Shown: positions 1-6,950, counted from the first letter of the stretch. The stretch: DNA of 10,040 nt from an uncultured Propionivibrio sp. (GCA_937923255.1 CALAIL010000071.1:1-10040); one strand, 5' to 3'. Notes: generated by a model not told the origin, from the sequence alone. Numbers and translations are program-made.

Positions 1-91
1 TCGGCAGAAGCAGCCCTAAGCCGATGATTCCCGAAAGGAGGAAAACTGTCCGTTTTCATCGCCTGTTTCCTTTTCTGTCCGGGAGGATTAG

Positions 92-160
92 ATGAATAAA
101 GGAAATAACACTTCTTTCTTTGACAAGAAAAAAGCTAAAACTAAAACTATTATTCTTTGA
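92..160 (+). CDS. Possible small ORF of 22 codons, unrecognised
   Basis: An ATG at 92 follows a very good Shine-Dalgarno sequence (GGGAGGA at 81-87, 4 bases before the ATG) and opens a lysine-rich reading frame that stops at TGA 158-160. An upstream frame open from the window edge ends at TGA 93-95, so the ATG sits in an ATGA overlap typical of coupled genes. The peptide (begins MNKGNNTSFF) has no recognisable domain and no membrane segment. Its base composition is AT-rich like the gene at 175-987. It may be a real small protein, the 5' remnant of a decayed gene, or chance. Only the ribosome binding site supports it. Confidence 0.22.
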   Translation: MNKGNNTSFFDKKKAKTKTIIL

Positions 161-184
161 AAAAATAATTTCGGTTATTTCTTC
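159..184 (-). terminator. Weak AT-rich hairpin at the end of the 175-987 gene
   Basis: A 10-base inverted repeat with one mismatch (arms 159-168 and 175-184, 6-base loop) overlaps the TAA stop of the minus-strand gene. Read in that gene's direction, the 3' arm contains six consecutive T. The stem is almost all A:T and no further T run follows, so this is at best a weak terminator. Confidence 0.25.
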
Positions 185-987
185 TTACGAATTGTTTCCA
201 AAAAATCAGATACCACATCATCACAAATTTTTGTGGCTTTGGCTGACTGAATTATTGGAATATCAAAATTTCTGGTAACAATATAAGGAAGATAGGGAAC
301 ATAATTCTTAGAAAAATAATCGACACCTTGCCGGGCAATTTTTTGTCCGCCAGGGTCGTTCTTTGCACACAATGCAAGACCATACAATATAGAATTATAT
401 TTTTCCGGCAATGAAGGCTCACCTTCATCATTTTTGTCCGCAAAAATGAGGGAAGGTTTATCAGATCGTATTATTTTATAAAGAATGTTTTCTCTTTCCA
501 GTACCAATAAGGTTTCCTGATCATGCGCATAGATTTTAAGCCGGTTTGCATTTTGGTGAATTCCATAATCATCCAATGTTTTTCCATATATTAGCGATAG
601 GTAGCTTGCCCGGTTAAAAAATAATAACTTTTCAAGAGATAATTCAAATTTTGCAGTCATGTCCGGGAGCTTTTTTTGCGAAATAGTATAATCTAGAAGT
701 AACAATATATCTTTTATATTATTTATAGATTTTGCGTGAGATTTTTTGAGGTCTGCAGAATGGGCTAGCAAATTTGTGATTTTTATTGTATTGGCAATAC
801 ATTTCTCATTACAGTTCTTATAAAAATACCGATAAGCATAGTAACTTATTTTTAAGGGTATTTTATGACTTGATATTATTGGCATATCTTGCGAATCAAG
901 CCATTTTAATGATAAATAAATGGCTGCTGAAACTGCAATAAATAAAACAACCGCCGATACTGTTAAATAGTAAATAATTTTCTTCAT
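175..987 (-). CDS. Unrecognised N-terminally membrane-anchored protein, AT-rich
   Basis: The 270-residue product is one I do not recognise. Residues 1-4 are MKKI and residues 5-26 form one hydrophobic helix, so it is probably an uncleaved signal anchor placing the rest in the periplasm. The soluble part is rich in Lys, Tyr and Ile and has four cysteines (C59, C63, C207, C255). C59 and C63 form a CxxxC pair, and disulfides are possible outside the cytoplasm. No catalytic motif is visible. The ATG at 987 is the only sensible start because the hydrophobic segment follows it directly. Its Shine-Dalgarno is weak, as in many AT-rich genes. G+C is about 35% by eye against about 60% in the operon to the right, so recent acquisition is likely. 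No partner gene is visible. It could be an effector, an immunity-type protein or an orphan envelope protein, but the sequence does not decide. Confidence 0.75.
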   Translation of the reverse strand: MKKIIYYLTVSAVVLFIAVSAAIYLSLKWLDSQDMPIISSHKIPLKISYYAYRYFYKNCNEKCIANTIKITNLLAHSADLKKSHAKSINNIKDILLLLDYTISQKKLPDMTAKFELSLEKLLFFNRASYLSLIYGKTLDDYGIHQNANRLKIYAHDQETLLVLERENILYKIIRSDKPSLIFADKNDEGEPSLPEKYNSILYGLALCAKNDPGGQKIARQGVDYFSKNYVPYLPYIVTRNFDIPIIQSAKATKICDDVVSDFLETIRKKK

Positions 988-1002
988 TTATTTCTAAAAT
1001 AT

Positions 1003-1033
1003 AGAATAATCAGGTATTCACTTATAAAGTCAA
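1003..1033 (-). promoter_or_regulatory. Possible sigma-70-type promoter for the 175-987 gene
   Basis: On the minus strand TTGACT (1033-1028) resembles a -35 box. Downstream are overlapping -10-like hexamers: ATTATT with a 17-base spacer, or TATTCT (1008-1003) with a 19-base spacer. The start codon at 987 lies shortly after, giving a very short leader. The region is AT-rich, so chance matches are common. Confidence 0.3.
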
Positions 1034-1292
1034 AGTTTTGTCGGAAAACCCCTGAATAGAAAATAAATTAACAATTGTAGGCTAGTTTTTCGCCATGCGG
1101 CTGTCAATGGGCTTAGATATGGATTGTGGAAAGATGCAGTGCTTCTTAGTTTCTGGGAATGGCGCTGTATGGAAAGAGGCGGCAGGGTGCGGTCGTCTGG
1201 CTGGAAGGGCGCTGCTCGTTTTCTATTACGGCTTGCCGAGTTGCTGTCTGCGTCTTCTGGATGTGATACCCAGCCGGATAAACTGGCTGCCC

Positions 1293-1361
1293 GGAAACCC
1301 GCGTAAACACTGGGCTTGCGGTTAGTCAGGCTGGAAACGCCCGTAAACAGTGGGCTGGCGG
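1293..1361 (+). repeat. Two direct copies of a 29-base motif, 40-base period
   Basis: Copies at 1293-1321 and 1333-1361 agree at 25 of 29 positions. Both have GGAAAC, then GTAAACA, then TGGGCT and GCGG. The 40-base spacing is not a multiple of three, so the pair does not encode a repeated peptide in one frame. Copy 2 can fold on itself (GCCCG with CGGGC). Confidence 0.6.
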
Positions 1362-1376
1362 GCAGGGGCTCTGGAG

Positions 1377-1398
1377 AAGCCCGTTTTACGCGGGGTTC
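1377..1398 (-). repeat. Inverted third copy of the same motif
   Basis: The reverse complement of this stretch reads like copy 1. CCCGCGTAAA at 1298-1307 pairs perfectly with 1385-1394, and GGGCTT at 1312-1317 pairs with AAGCCC at 1377-1382. GAA at 1294-1296 can add three pairs with 1396-1398. Together they could form a stem of about 19 base pairs with a small internal loop, closing a roughly 60-base loop that holds copy 2. Confidence 0.55.
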
Positions 1399-1798
1399 GT
1401 GGCAGGTGTGGTAGCGGGGTTGTCGTAGGTCTGTGGCGGTGTTGTGGCAGGTCTCTGCCGCCGGCAGTGGGGTGATTCAGCCAGCGATGCTTCCTTCCCG
1501 CCCGGTCGGCAGTCATGCCCGTACTCTTGTGATGCCTGTTGCACCCGCTGCACCCAAAAAAATAAATATCCCCGTAAATATTCTAAAATTTTTTATCGCC
1601 TGAATTTCGTATTCTATATGTACTGTCTATATAGCAATTTTTAGGCAATCTTTATTTGGTTAGGTAGATAAGGTTAATGCTGTTTTTTAAATATTGGATA
1701 TTATAAAACTATCAGTAATTAATTTTTCTCTTTATTTACTATTTGATTAGGGGATTCGGCAAGCTAAAATAAAATCCAGGTGGGTTAATATAAAAATT

Positions 1799-1832
1799 GC
1801 GCCTGCTCTAAATAAATGGAATAGGCGCTTTT
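1799..1832. terminator. Probable bidirectional rho-independent terminator
   Basis: GCGCCT (1799-1804) pairs with AGGCGC (1823-1828). On the plus strand TTTT follows directly. On the minus strand the same hairpin is followed by AATTTTTATA. In the minus direction it lies about 70 bases past the stop of the TonB-family gene, which it probably terminates. No plus-strand gene needing it is evident. Confidence 0.65.
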
Positions 1833-1900
1833 ATGGTTATTTTTAGGTTGTTAATAAGCTTTTTATAAAAATTATCGGATTCCCTTTTTATTGCTTTCTG

Positions 1901-2596
1901 TTAGTCAACAAGCCGGAATATGTAGGGATAGACGCCGGAGCGGCAGCCCGGTAGTTGGTGTATCGCCCATGCGCCTTTTTCGGCGGCCTTGTCGAGTAGC
2001 CGCGAGCCGCTGCTGCCGTCGATGCGGACATCTTCGACCGTACAGTCGGGGCCAAGCTGGATGAACAGGTAGACCGTGCCTTCGATGCCCTGGATGCGCG
2101 CTTCTTCAGGATAGAAGACAAACTCGGAAAGTTTGCGCTGTACGGCGGCAAGCGGCGGAGTGCCCGTAATCTGCCGGCTGTCGGGGCGCGGATGCGGTTT
2201 GTCGGGTTGGTGGATAGTGCGTGCAGGCGGCCTTTTTTCAGGGGAAGGCTTGTGAAGGTCGGGGCGCGGTGCGGGCGGTGTGACTTTCGGCGTTGGCGTT
2301 GGCTTTGGTATCGGCGTCGGCTCCGGGGGCGTAAGGTCCGGCGCCGGCTTGATTTCCGGTGTTTCTTCCTTCGCTGATGTCAGCGTGTTTTTCAGCAACA
2401 TTTCCGGGGCGGGTTCCGGCGTTGGGAGAGGTACGGGTTCCGGTGTGCGCAACATCACCTGCAACGGGGGCGGTGACGGACGAGGGGGCAGGCGCCGGAA
2501 AGCGTCCGAAATCAGCAGGCTGCCGTGGAGAATGAGCGACAGCGCGAAGGCGATAATCAGACGAAAAGGCGGATAAGGTGAAAAATAAGCAGGCAT
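1901..2596 (-). CDS. TonB-family energy transducer
   Basis: TonB proteins carry proton-motive energy from an ExbB-ExbD complex in the inner membrane to outer-membrane receptors for siderophores, B12 and similar cargo. This 231-residue product has the TonB layout: a short cytoplasmic start, one membrane helix at about 11-30 holding an S-x3-H motif (S20, H24) like the one TonB uses to contact ExbB, a long Pro-rich spacer (about 36-145, many PxP and KP units), and a C-terminal domain (about 150-231) with the typical YPEEAR, GTVYLFIQL and DGSSGSRLLDKAA stretches. Two cysteines in that domain (C185, C218) are unusual and might form a disulfide. ATG 2596 is the first possible start because an in-frame TAG lies 18 bases upstream. 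Its ribosome binding site is weak. No exbB or exbD is adjacent, so it probably relies on a complex encoded elsewhere. It could serve a dedicated receptor rather than being the main TonB. Confidence 0.85.
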   Translation of the reverse strand: MPAYFSPYPPFRLIIAFALSLILHGSLLISDAFRRLPPRPSPPPLQVMLRTPEPVPLPTPEPAPEMLLKNTLTSAKEETPEIKPAPDLTPPEPTPIPKPTPTPKVTPPAPRPDLHKPSPEKRPPARTIHQPDKPHPRPDSRQITGTPPLAAVQRKLSEFVFYPEEARIQGIEGTVYLFIQLGPDCTVEDVRIDGSSGSRLLDKAAEKGAWAIHQLPGCRSGVYPYIFRLVD

Positions 2597-2612
2597 TGAG
2601 GTGATATTTTCC

Positions 2613-2618
2613 TATAAT
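2613..2618 (+). promoter_or_regulatory. Perfect TATAAT -10 box upstream of the ankyrin gene
   Basis: TATAAT lies in the gap between the divergent TonB-family and ankyrin genes and would start transcription near 2625, leaving a leader of about 100 bases. No good -35 box sits 16-18 bases upstream, so an activator may be needed or the match may be chance. Confidence 0.4.
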
Positions 2619-2715
2619 TTCCCTCATTAATTGACGGATTTGAAGAAAAGGCGCCGTCTGGCGCGCCAATCTGTCAGAAAACGGTATCGTAATCGAGCAG
2701 AAGCGGGACGGGTGG

Positions 2716-2726
2716 AAGGACAAAAA
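2716..2726 (+). promoter_or_regulatory. Ribosome binding site fixing the ankyrin gene start
   Basis: AAGGA at 2716-2720 stands 6 bases before ATG 2727. This start places a proper signal peptide at the N-terminus. The longer frame from TTG 2631 would put 32 mostly basic residues in front of it. Confidence 0.7.
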
Positions 2727-3989
2727 ATGTGCGGGACGGTTGAATGGGGGCGGCTAACGCGCTGCGTGTGGTTTTTGGTGTTGTTGATATGCCGCACGGC
2801 ATATGCCGCCTTGCCCGATGCGGCCGAATTCGCCTGGGCGGTTGAGCGCAACGATATCAAGCAGGTGCGTGCCTGGCTCGACGAAGGGTTGAACCCGGAA
2901 TTTCAGGGCAAGGAAATCGGCACGGGGTTGATGATCGCCGCCTGGTATGGGCATGTCCCGATGATGGCACTGTTCGTTGAACGTGGCGCCAATCCGCGGC
3001 GTTCCAACCGTCACGGTGAGCAGCCGTTGCAACTGGCTGCGTGGAACAATCATCTTGAGGCCGTCAAGTGGCTGCTTGCACACGGCGCAACGATCAATCG
3101 CGACGGTAACTATTGGAGTGCCCTGCATTACTCGGTTTTTAACGGACACAGCGAACTGAGCAAATACCTGATTTCTCAGGGGGCGAATATCAATGCCCGT
3201 TCGCCCAACTATTCGACGCCGCTGATGATGGCTGCGCGCGAAGGGCATGACGATCTGGCGAAAATGCTGATCGACGCCGGCGCGGATACGCGGGCGCGGA
3301 ATGACTGGGGGGATAACGCACTCGCCTTCGCCATGCGCAACGAGCATTACAAGATCGGCAAAATGGTTTCTTCGCCGGAAGAGTTTGCCGCCGCCATCAA
3401 AGCGCCCAAAGAAAGCTTCGGCGATGCGCCGCGTTCGGCGGCGCTGCCCAATGAAATCCAGACGCTGCTGCGCAACATCAGGGAAGCGCAAGCCAAAGGC
3501 CAGCCGGTAGATGCAATGCGCGTCGAATTGATTCAAAAAGTGATGGCGTTGCGCCCAGGGACGACGATCGTCAGCAACCGTGATACGCCGCCGCCACAGC
3601 AGCAGGAGGAAATGGATTCGGTGGTCATCACCGCCAAACGCAATCAACCGGGGGAAGAACAGGCGCGGTTCGTCTTTTTCCGGGCGGGCGACGCGGAGGA
3701 ACCCGTTCCGGCGTCTGCGACGCCGAAAAAATCGGGTGCGGCGGATAAAGGAGCTGCAGATAAAGGAGCCGCGAACAAGGGAGCCGCAAGTAAGGGCGCC
3801 ACGAACAAGGCGGCGACACGCCCGTCGCAGTCCGCTGCCGTGTCACAAACGCAGCGTGCGCAATCGACTTTCGATCAGATGGCTGACCTGATGCGCCAGA
3901 TTAATCTGGCCGAGGCGCAAGGCAAACCGGCGGATGATTTGCGTCGGCGCCTGGATCAACTGATCGAACGGACAAAACGGAAAAAATAG
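2727..3989 (+). CDS. Secreted ankyrin-repeat protein with duplicated C-terminal helical motif
   Basis: Ankyrin repeats are protein-binding scaffolds, and no enzyme motif is visible in this 420-residue product. Residues 1-27 are a signal peptide: Arg at 9 and 12, a hydrophobic core at about 13-21, and AYA just before the predicted cut. Mature residues 28-210 hold about five or six ankyrin repeats with the usual TPLMMAAREGH and GA(D/N) pattern (for example 66-89, 98-121, 131-154, 164-187, 195-212). Then come a helical motif (about 243-272), a linker with PPPQQQ, five tandem 5-residue repeats (337-361), and a second copy of the helical motif (about 384-413) near a lysine-rich end. The two helical motifs share about 11 of 30 residues, including an AxAxG.P.D core. 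The product is probably periplasmic. It converges with hemW and I see no intrinsic terminator between them. The partner is unknown. The ankyrin assignment is firm; the role is not. Confidence 0.85.
   Translation: MCGTVEWGRLTRCVWFLVLLICRTAYAALPDAAEFAWAVERNDIKQVRAWLDEGLNPEFQGKEIGTGLMIAAWYGHVPMMALFVERGANPRRSNRHGEQPLQLAAWNNHLEAVKWLLAHGATINRDGNYWSALHYSVFNGHSELSKYLISQGANINARSPNYSTPLMMAAREGHDDLAKMLIDAGADTRARNDWGDNALAFAMRNEHYKIGKMVSSPEEFAAAIKAPKESFGDAPRSAALPNEIQTLLRNIREAQAKGQPVDAMRVELIQKVMALRPGTTIVSNRDTPPPQQQEEMDSVVITAKRNQPGEEQARFVFFRAGDAEEPVPASATPKKSGAADKGAADKGAANKGAASKGATNKAATRPSQSAAVSQTQRAQSTFDQMADLMRQINLAEAQGKPADDLRRRLDQLIERTKRKK
3735..3809 (+). repeat. Five tandem 15-base repeats encoding GA(A/T)(D/N/S)K
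   Basis: Five in-frame 15-base units encode GAADK, GAADK, GAANK, GAASK and GATNK, followed by a partial unit (AAT). The units differ mostly at third codon positions. They make a flexible, basic, Ala-rich linker in the ankyrin protein and are a likely site of copy-number change between strains. Confidence 0.85.
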
Positions 3990-4137
3990 CGTCGGCAAAA
4001 CGGATTGCCTGTCCAAAATGAGGCAGGTATACAGGCTGGATGCGCGCGTCCATGCCGGGTGTGGCGGGGCAAAGCAATGCCGTAAAGCCTCAGATTGACT
4101 GGCACTCGCTGGATGGTGCGGATGGCAAAAGTCCCAT

Positions 4138-5619
4138 TCAGGGCAAAAACAGCGCCAGAAGACGATTGAGGAAGCGCCGGCCGAGCGCGGTGGGCACAAT
4201 GAAGCCGGAAACGCCCGCCTGGTCTGGCTTGGCCAGGGTTGCCGGGGCCGCTGGAGCAGACGGACTGTCGGGCCGGGTTTGTGTGACCAGAGCGTTTACA
4301 TCTGAAGTTATCGGGGCGGTGCGCCATTCAATCAGGCCCTCGGCCACGGCCTGCTGCAGCGGTGTTTCGATGCGGGTGAGCGGCAGCCCGGTGCGTTGGC
4401 TAAACAGCGCCGCATCGAACCCTTGGTTGAGGCGCAGTGCGTTCATCATGAATTCGCCGGCCAGCTCGCTGTCATCGACGCTCCATGTTTCCTGGCAGGC
4501 ATGACCCGCAGCGGCCTGAACCATGTAGCGTCCCGGTTGTGCCCAACGGACCTGGCGGAAGATTCTGAACGGGTTTTGCTGCGCACCTGCGGATAAAGAG
4601 GCGCCGGCAGGTGCATCGGATGGCGAGGACTGGCTGGAGGACGTATCGGTGCAGGTGTTGGTACAGGTATGGGGGCAGGTATTGAGCAACTGCGTCAGTT
4701 TGCTGTGCGCTCCTGCGCCAATGCCGAGATAGTCGCCGAACGTCCAGTAGTTGAGGTTGTGCCGGCATGACCGGCCGGGCAGGGCAAAAGCCGACGTTTC
4801 ATAATGCAGGTAGCCGGCTGCGGCGAGCCGCTTTTCGATGGCTTCCTGCATATCGGCGGCCAGATCGGCGTCGAGCGCGGGCGGCCGGGCAGCAAACGCG
4901 GTGTTCGGTTCGATGGCAAGCTGGTAGCAGGAAAGGTGCGCGGGCGCGTAGCGCATTGCCTGCCCGAGGTCGGCAAGCGCCTGGTCGAGCGTCTGCTGCG
5001 GCAGGCCGTACATCAGGTCGAGGTTGATGGCGTCGAAATGGCGCAAAGCGATCTCGATGGCGCGGCGGGCTTCGCCGTCGTCGTGAATGCGGCCCAGCGC
5101 TTGTAGATGCGCCGGATTGAAGCTCTGGATGCCGAGCGAAAGCCGGTTGATGCCGGCGGCGCGGAAAGCGGCGAATTTCTCCGCTTCTGCGGTGCCGGGG
5201 TTGGCTTCCAGGGTGATTTCGGCATCCCGCGCCAGCGGCAAGCGGGCACGGATGGTGGTGAGTATGGCGTCGATGGCGTGCCCGGAAAAGAGGCTGGGGG
5301 TGCCGCCGCCGAAGAAGATGCTGACGATCTCCCGTCCCGCGATGTCCGGCAAGGCGGCATCGAGATCGGCCGTCAGCGCTGCAATGTAATCCGCTTCCGG
5401 CAGCGGTTGGCGCTGGCCGTGCGAGTTGAAGTCGCAATACGGGCATTTGCGTACGCACCAGGGAATGTGCACATAAAGGGAAAGCGGCGGGAGAGAGTGG
5501 AGGGGTTGGTGGGGCTGGGGGGGCGGAAGAAGCGGCCGCAAAGGCGCGGGGAGAGAGCCTGGCACGGGAACCTGTGTTGGCGCCTGGGGGTGCGATGCCG
5601 CGCCGTTCGGCGCGCTCAT
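4138..5619 (-). CDS. hemW: HemW-type radical SAM heme chaperone (coproporphyrinogen III oxidase-like), expanded
   Basis: HemW is a radical SAM relative of HemN that binds heme and is thought to deliver it to respiratory enzymes, rather than oxidising coproporphyrinogen. The CxxxCxxC cluster motif is at C55, C59 and C62, followed by DFNSH; HemW lacks HemN's fourth cysteine there. GGGTPS is at 104-109 and the family signature NYWTFGDYLGIGAGAHS at about 290-306. The C-terminal domain (about 350-493) ends in GRRFLNRLLALFL. At 493 residues it is about 100 longer than usual, with three low-complexity additions: a Pro-rich N-terminus (1-45), a Cys/Thr/Ser-rich insert (about 309-348) and an Ala/Pro-rich insert (about 438-470). 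ATG 5619 is chosen because it overlaps the rdgB stop by 4 bases (ATGA). The frame stays open further upstream inside rdgB, but those residues are not HemW-like. It is the last gene of the operon. Confidence 0.92.
   Translation of the reverse strand: MSAPNGAASHPQAPTQVPVPGSLPAPLRPLLPPPQPHQPLHSLPPLSLYVHIPWCVRKCPYCDFNSHGQRQPLPEADYIAALTADLDAALPDIAGREIVSIFFGGGTPSLFSGHAIDAILTTIRARLPLARDAEITLEANPGTAEAEKFAAFRAAGINRLSLGIQSFNPAHLQALGRIHDDGEARRAIEIALRHFDAINLDLMYGLPQQTLDQALADLGQAMRYAPAHLSCYQLAIEPNTAFAARPPALDADLAADMQEAIEKRLAAAGYLHYETSAFALPGRSCRHNLNYWTFGDYLGIGAGAHSKLTQLLNTCPHTCTNTCTDTSSSQSSPSDAPAGASLSAGAQQNPFRIFRQVRWAQPGRYMVQAAAGHACQETWSVDDSELAGEFMMNALRLNQGFDAALFSQRTGLPLTRIETPLQQAVAEGLIEWRTAPITSDVNALVTQTRPDSPSAPAAPATLAKPDQAGVSGFIVPTALGRRFLNRLLALFLP
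4640..4687. repeat. Degenerate 12-base tandem repeat inside hemW
   Basis: Four 12-base units (starting 4640, 4652, 4664 and 4676), three of them beginning CAGGT, underlie the Cys/Thr-rich insert. On the coding strand the units give four-residue steps with a recurring TC (NTCP, HTCT, NTCT). This suggests the insert grew by slippage or tandem duplication. Confidence 0.6.
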
Positions 5620-6206
5620 GCCTGACGGGCGCGCAGGCGTTCGATCAGTTGCTGCAGCGCCAGGCCGCGGTGCGAACGGCGGTTCTTTTCTGCGGCGTCC
5701 AGCTCGGCCGCCGTTTGGCCAAGATCCGGTAGCAGGAAGTACGGGTCGTAACCAAAGCCGCCGGCCCCGCGCGGCGTGTCGATGATTTCCCCGTGCCATT
5801 CGCCTTCAGCGATGATCGGTTGTGGGTCGTCGGCCTGCCGGAGGAAGACAAGCGCGCAGACGTAATGACCGCGTTTGTCGGCATGTGCGGCCAGGTCGGT
5901 GATGAGTTTTTCGTTGTTGCGTGCGTCGGATTTGGGTTCTCCCGCGTAGCGGGCCGAGTGTACGCCCGGCGCGCCGCCGAGCGCTTCGACGCAGAGGCCG
6001 GAATCGTCAGCCAGCGCGGGCAGGCCGGTGTGGCGAGCGGCGTGGCGCGCCTTGGCCAGCGCATTTTCGACGAAGGTGCAGTGCGGTTCGGGGCATTCGG
6101 GAACGCCGAGTTCCTTTTGCGGAACGATTTCCCAGCCGAGCGGCGAGAGGAGCTGGTCAAATTCGCGCAACTTGCCGGGATTGCTGGAAGCGACGACGAG
6201 CTTCAT
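5616..6206 (-). CDS. rdgB: XTP/dITP pyrophosphatase (Ham1/RdgB family)
   Basis: RdgB hydrolyses non-canonical purine triphosphates (ITP, dITP, XTP) to the monophosphate and pyrophosphate, keeping deaminated bases out of DNA and RNA. The 196-residue product has the normal length and all family landmarks: SSNPGK at 7-12 (triphosphate-binding loop), E47 and N48, LADDSG at 65-70 with the catalytic acidic residues, GVHSARYAG at about 81-89, GGFGYDPYF at about 149-157, and SHR at 178-180. The ATG overlaps the rph stop by 4 bases, and its own stop overlaps the hemW start in the same way. It therefore probably depends on translational coupling; its own Shine-Dalgarno is weak. Nothing is missing or odd. 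Confidence 0.96.
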   Translation of the reverse strand: MKLVVASSNPGKLREFDQLLSPLGWEIVPQKELGVPECPEPHCTFVENALAKARHAARHTGLPALADDSGLCVEALGGAPGVHSARYAGEPKSDARNNEKLITDLAAHADKRGHYVCALVFLRQADDPQPIIAEGEWHGEIIDTPRGAGGFGYDPYFLLPDLGQTAAELDAAEKNRRSHRGLALQQLIERLRARQA

Positions 6207-6919
6207 GCGGCCACCGCCGTTTTCTGATGGGTGATCAGCGTCTTGATGCCGGTTTCGGCCAGGTCAAGCAGTTGCAGCATTTGCGCGCGGGTGAACGGTT
6301 CGCCTTCGGCCGTTCCCTGGATTTCGACAAGGCCGCCGCGGCCGGTCATGACGACGTTCATGTCGGTGTCGCAGGCCGAGTCTTCCGGGTAATCGAGGTC
6401 GAGTACAGGCGTTCCCCGATAAATGCCGACGGATACCGCGGCAACGTGATCGAGCAGCGGGCTGGCGGCCAGTTCGCCGCGGGCGACGAGCCCGGCACAC
6501 GCATCGTGCAGAGCAATCCAGGCGCCCGTAATCGCGGCGCAGCGCGTGCCGCCGTCGGCTTGCAGGACATCGCAATCGAGCGTGATCTGCCGTTCGCCCA
6601 GTGCTTTGAGGTCGGTAACGGCGCGCAGGGAGCGGCCGATCAGCCGCTGGATTTCCTGCGTACGCCCGCTCTGCTTTCCTTTGGCCGCCTCGCGTGCCGT
6701 GCGCGTATGCGTCGAACGAGGCAGCATGCCGTATTCCGCCGTGACCCAGCCTTGTTCTTTCCCGCGCAAAAAGGCGGGGACGCTAGCCTCGACGCTGGCG
6801 GTGCAGAGCACGCGTGTGTCACCCATTTCAATGAGCACGGCGCCTTCGGCGTGGCGGGTGTAGTGGCGGGTAATGCGGATCGGGCGCAGTTCATTGGGCT
6901 GTCGTTGGCTGGGGCGCAT
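6203..6919 (-). CDS. rph: RNase PH, phosphorolytic tRNA 3'-end nuclease
   Basis: RNase PH trims tRNA precursors and other RNAs 3' to 5', using phosphate to release nucleoside diphosphates, and acts as a ring-shaped oligomer in the cytoplasm. The product has 238 residues, typical of the family. It opens with RP and then NELRPI, carries [12 protein letters not shown] at 33-44, [17 protein letters not shown] at 57-73, R86 in [17 protein letters not shown], and ADGGTR at 121-126. R86 and the GTR at 124-126 match the known phosphate-binding residues. The acidic cluster D180, D184 and D186 matches the catalytic and metal site. ATG 6919 has a good ribosome binding site (AAGGAA 5 bases upstream). It lies 31 bases after the phosphatase gene and overlaps rdgB by 4 bases. 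The rph-rdgB-hemW order is common in betaproteobacteria. Confidence 0.97.
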   Translation of the reverse strand: MRPSQRQPNELRPIRITRHYTRHAEGAVLIEMGDTRVLCTASVEASVPAFLRGKEQGWVTAEYGMLPRSTHTRTAREAAKGKQSGRTQEIQRLIGRSLRAVTDLKALGERQITLDCDVLQADGGTRCAAITGAWIALHDACAGLVARGELAASPLLDHVAAVSVGIYRGTPVLDLDYPEDSACDTDMNVVMTGRGGLVEIQGTAEGEPFTRAQMLQLLDLAETGIKTLITHQKTAVAA

Positions 6920-6950
6920 GGCAGTTCCTTGGCGTGGGTAATCGGTGAGG

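Larger units (their letters stand above)
1034..1798. other. Gene-free stretch: GC-rich repeat patch then AT-rich patch
   Basis: No convincing gene is seen here. From about 1090 to 1555 the sequence is GC-rich and contains short reading frames (up to 76 codons) that lack a ribosome binding site and resemble no family I know. A stop-free minus-strand frame runs from about 1420 down to a TGA near 1031 but has no useful start codon. The patch contains the repeats at 1293-1398 and GTGGCAGGT twice (1399-1407 and 1444-1452). From about 1556 to 1798 the sequence is AT-rich with many stops on both strands. It may be decayed gene material or an intergenic element. Confidence 0.5.

Noticed and set aside
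1095..1325. Plus-strand open frame of 76 codons
   Set aside because: It has no ribosome binding site and a composition typical of chance frames in GC-rich DNA, it crosses the repeat copy, and I see no family resemblance.
1293..1402. CRISPR array
   Set aside because: There are only two direct copies, imperfect, with an 11-base spacer and a third copy inverted; no cas gene is nearby.
1322..1516. Minus-strand open frame of 64 codons
   Set aside because: It is rich in Arg, Pro and His like a shadow frame, has no ribosome binding site, and overlaps the inverted repeat.
2631..2726. Extension of the ankyrin protein to a TTG start
   Set aside because: It would put 32 mostly basic residues before a clean signal peptide, while ATG 2727 has a strong ribosome binding site.
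2754..3647. Long minus-strand frame of 297 codons opposite the ankyrin gene
   Set aside because: It is a shadow of the real gene, whose ankyrin repeats and signal peptide are clear on the plus strand.
4006..4036. Hairpins between the ankyrin gene and hemW as a terminator
   Set aside because: The stems (TGCCT/AGGCA and GCCTGT/ACAGGC) are short or have long loops, and no T run follows on either strand.
5620..5799. Upstream extension of hemW
   Set aside because: It lies wholly inside rdgB, is Arg/Pro-rich, and is not HemW-like. The ATGA overlap at 5616-5619 gives the natural start.
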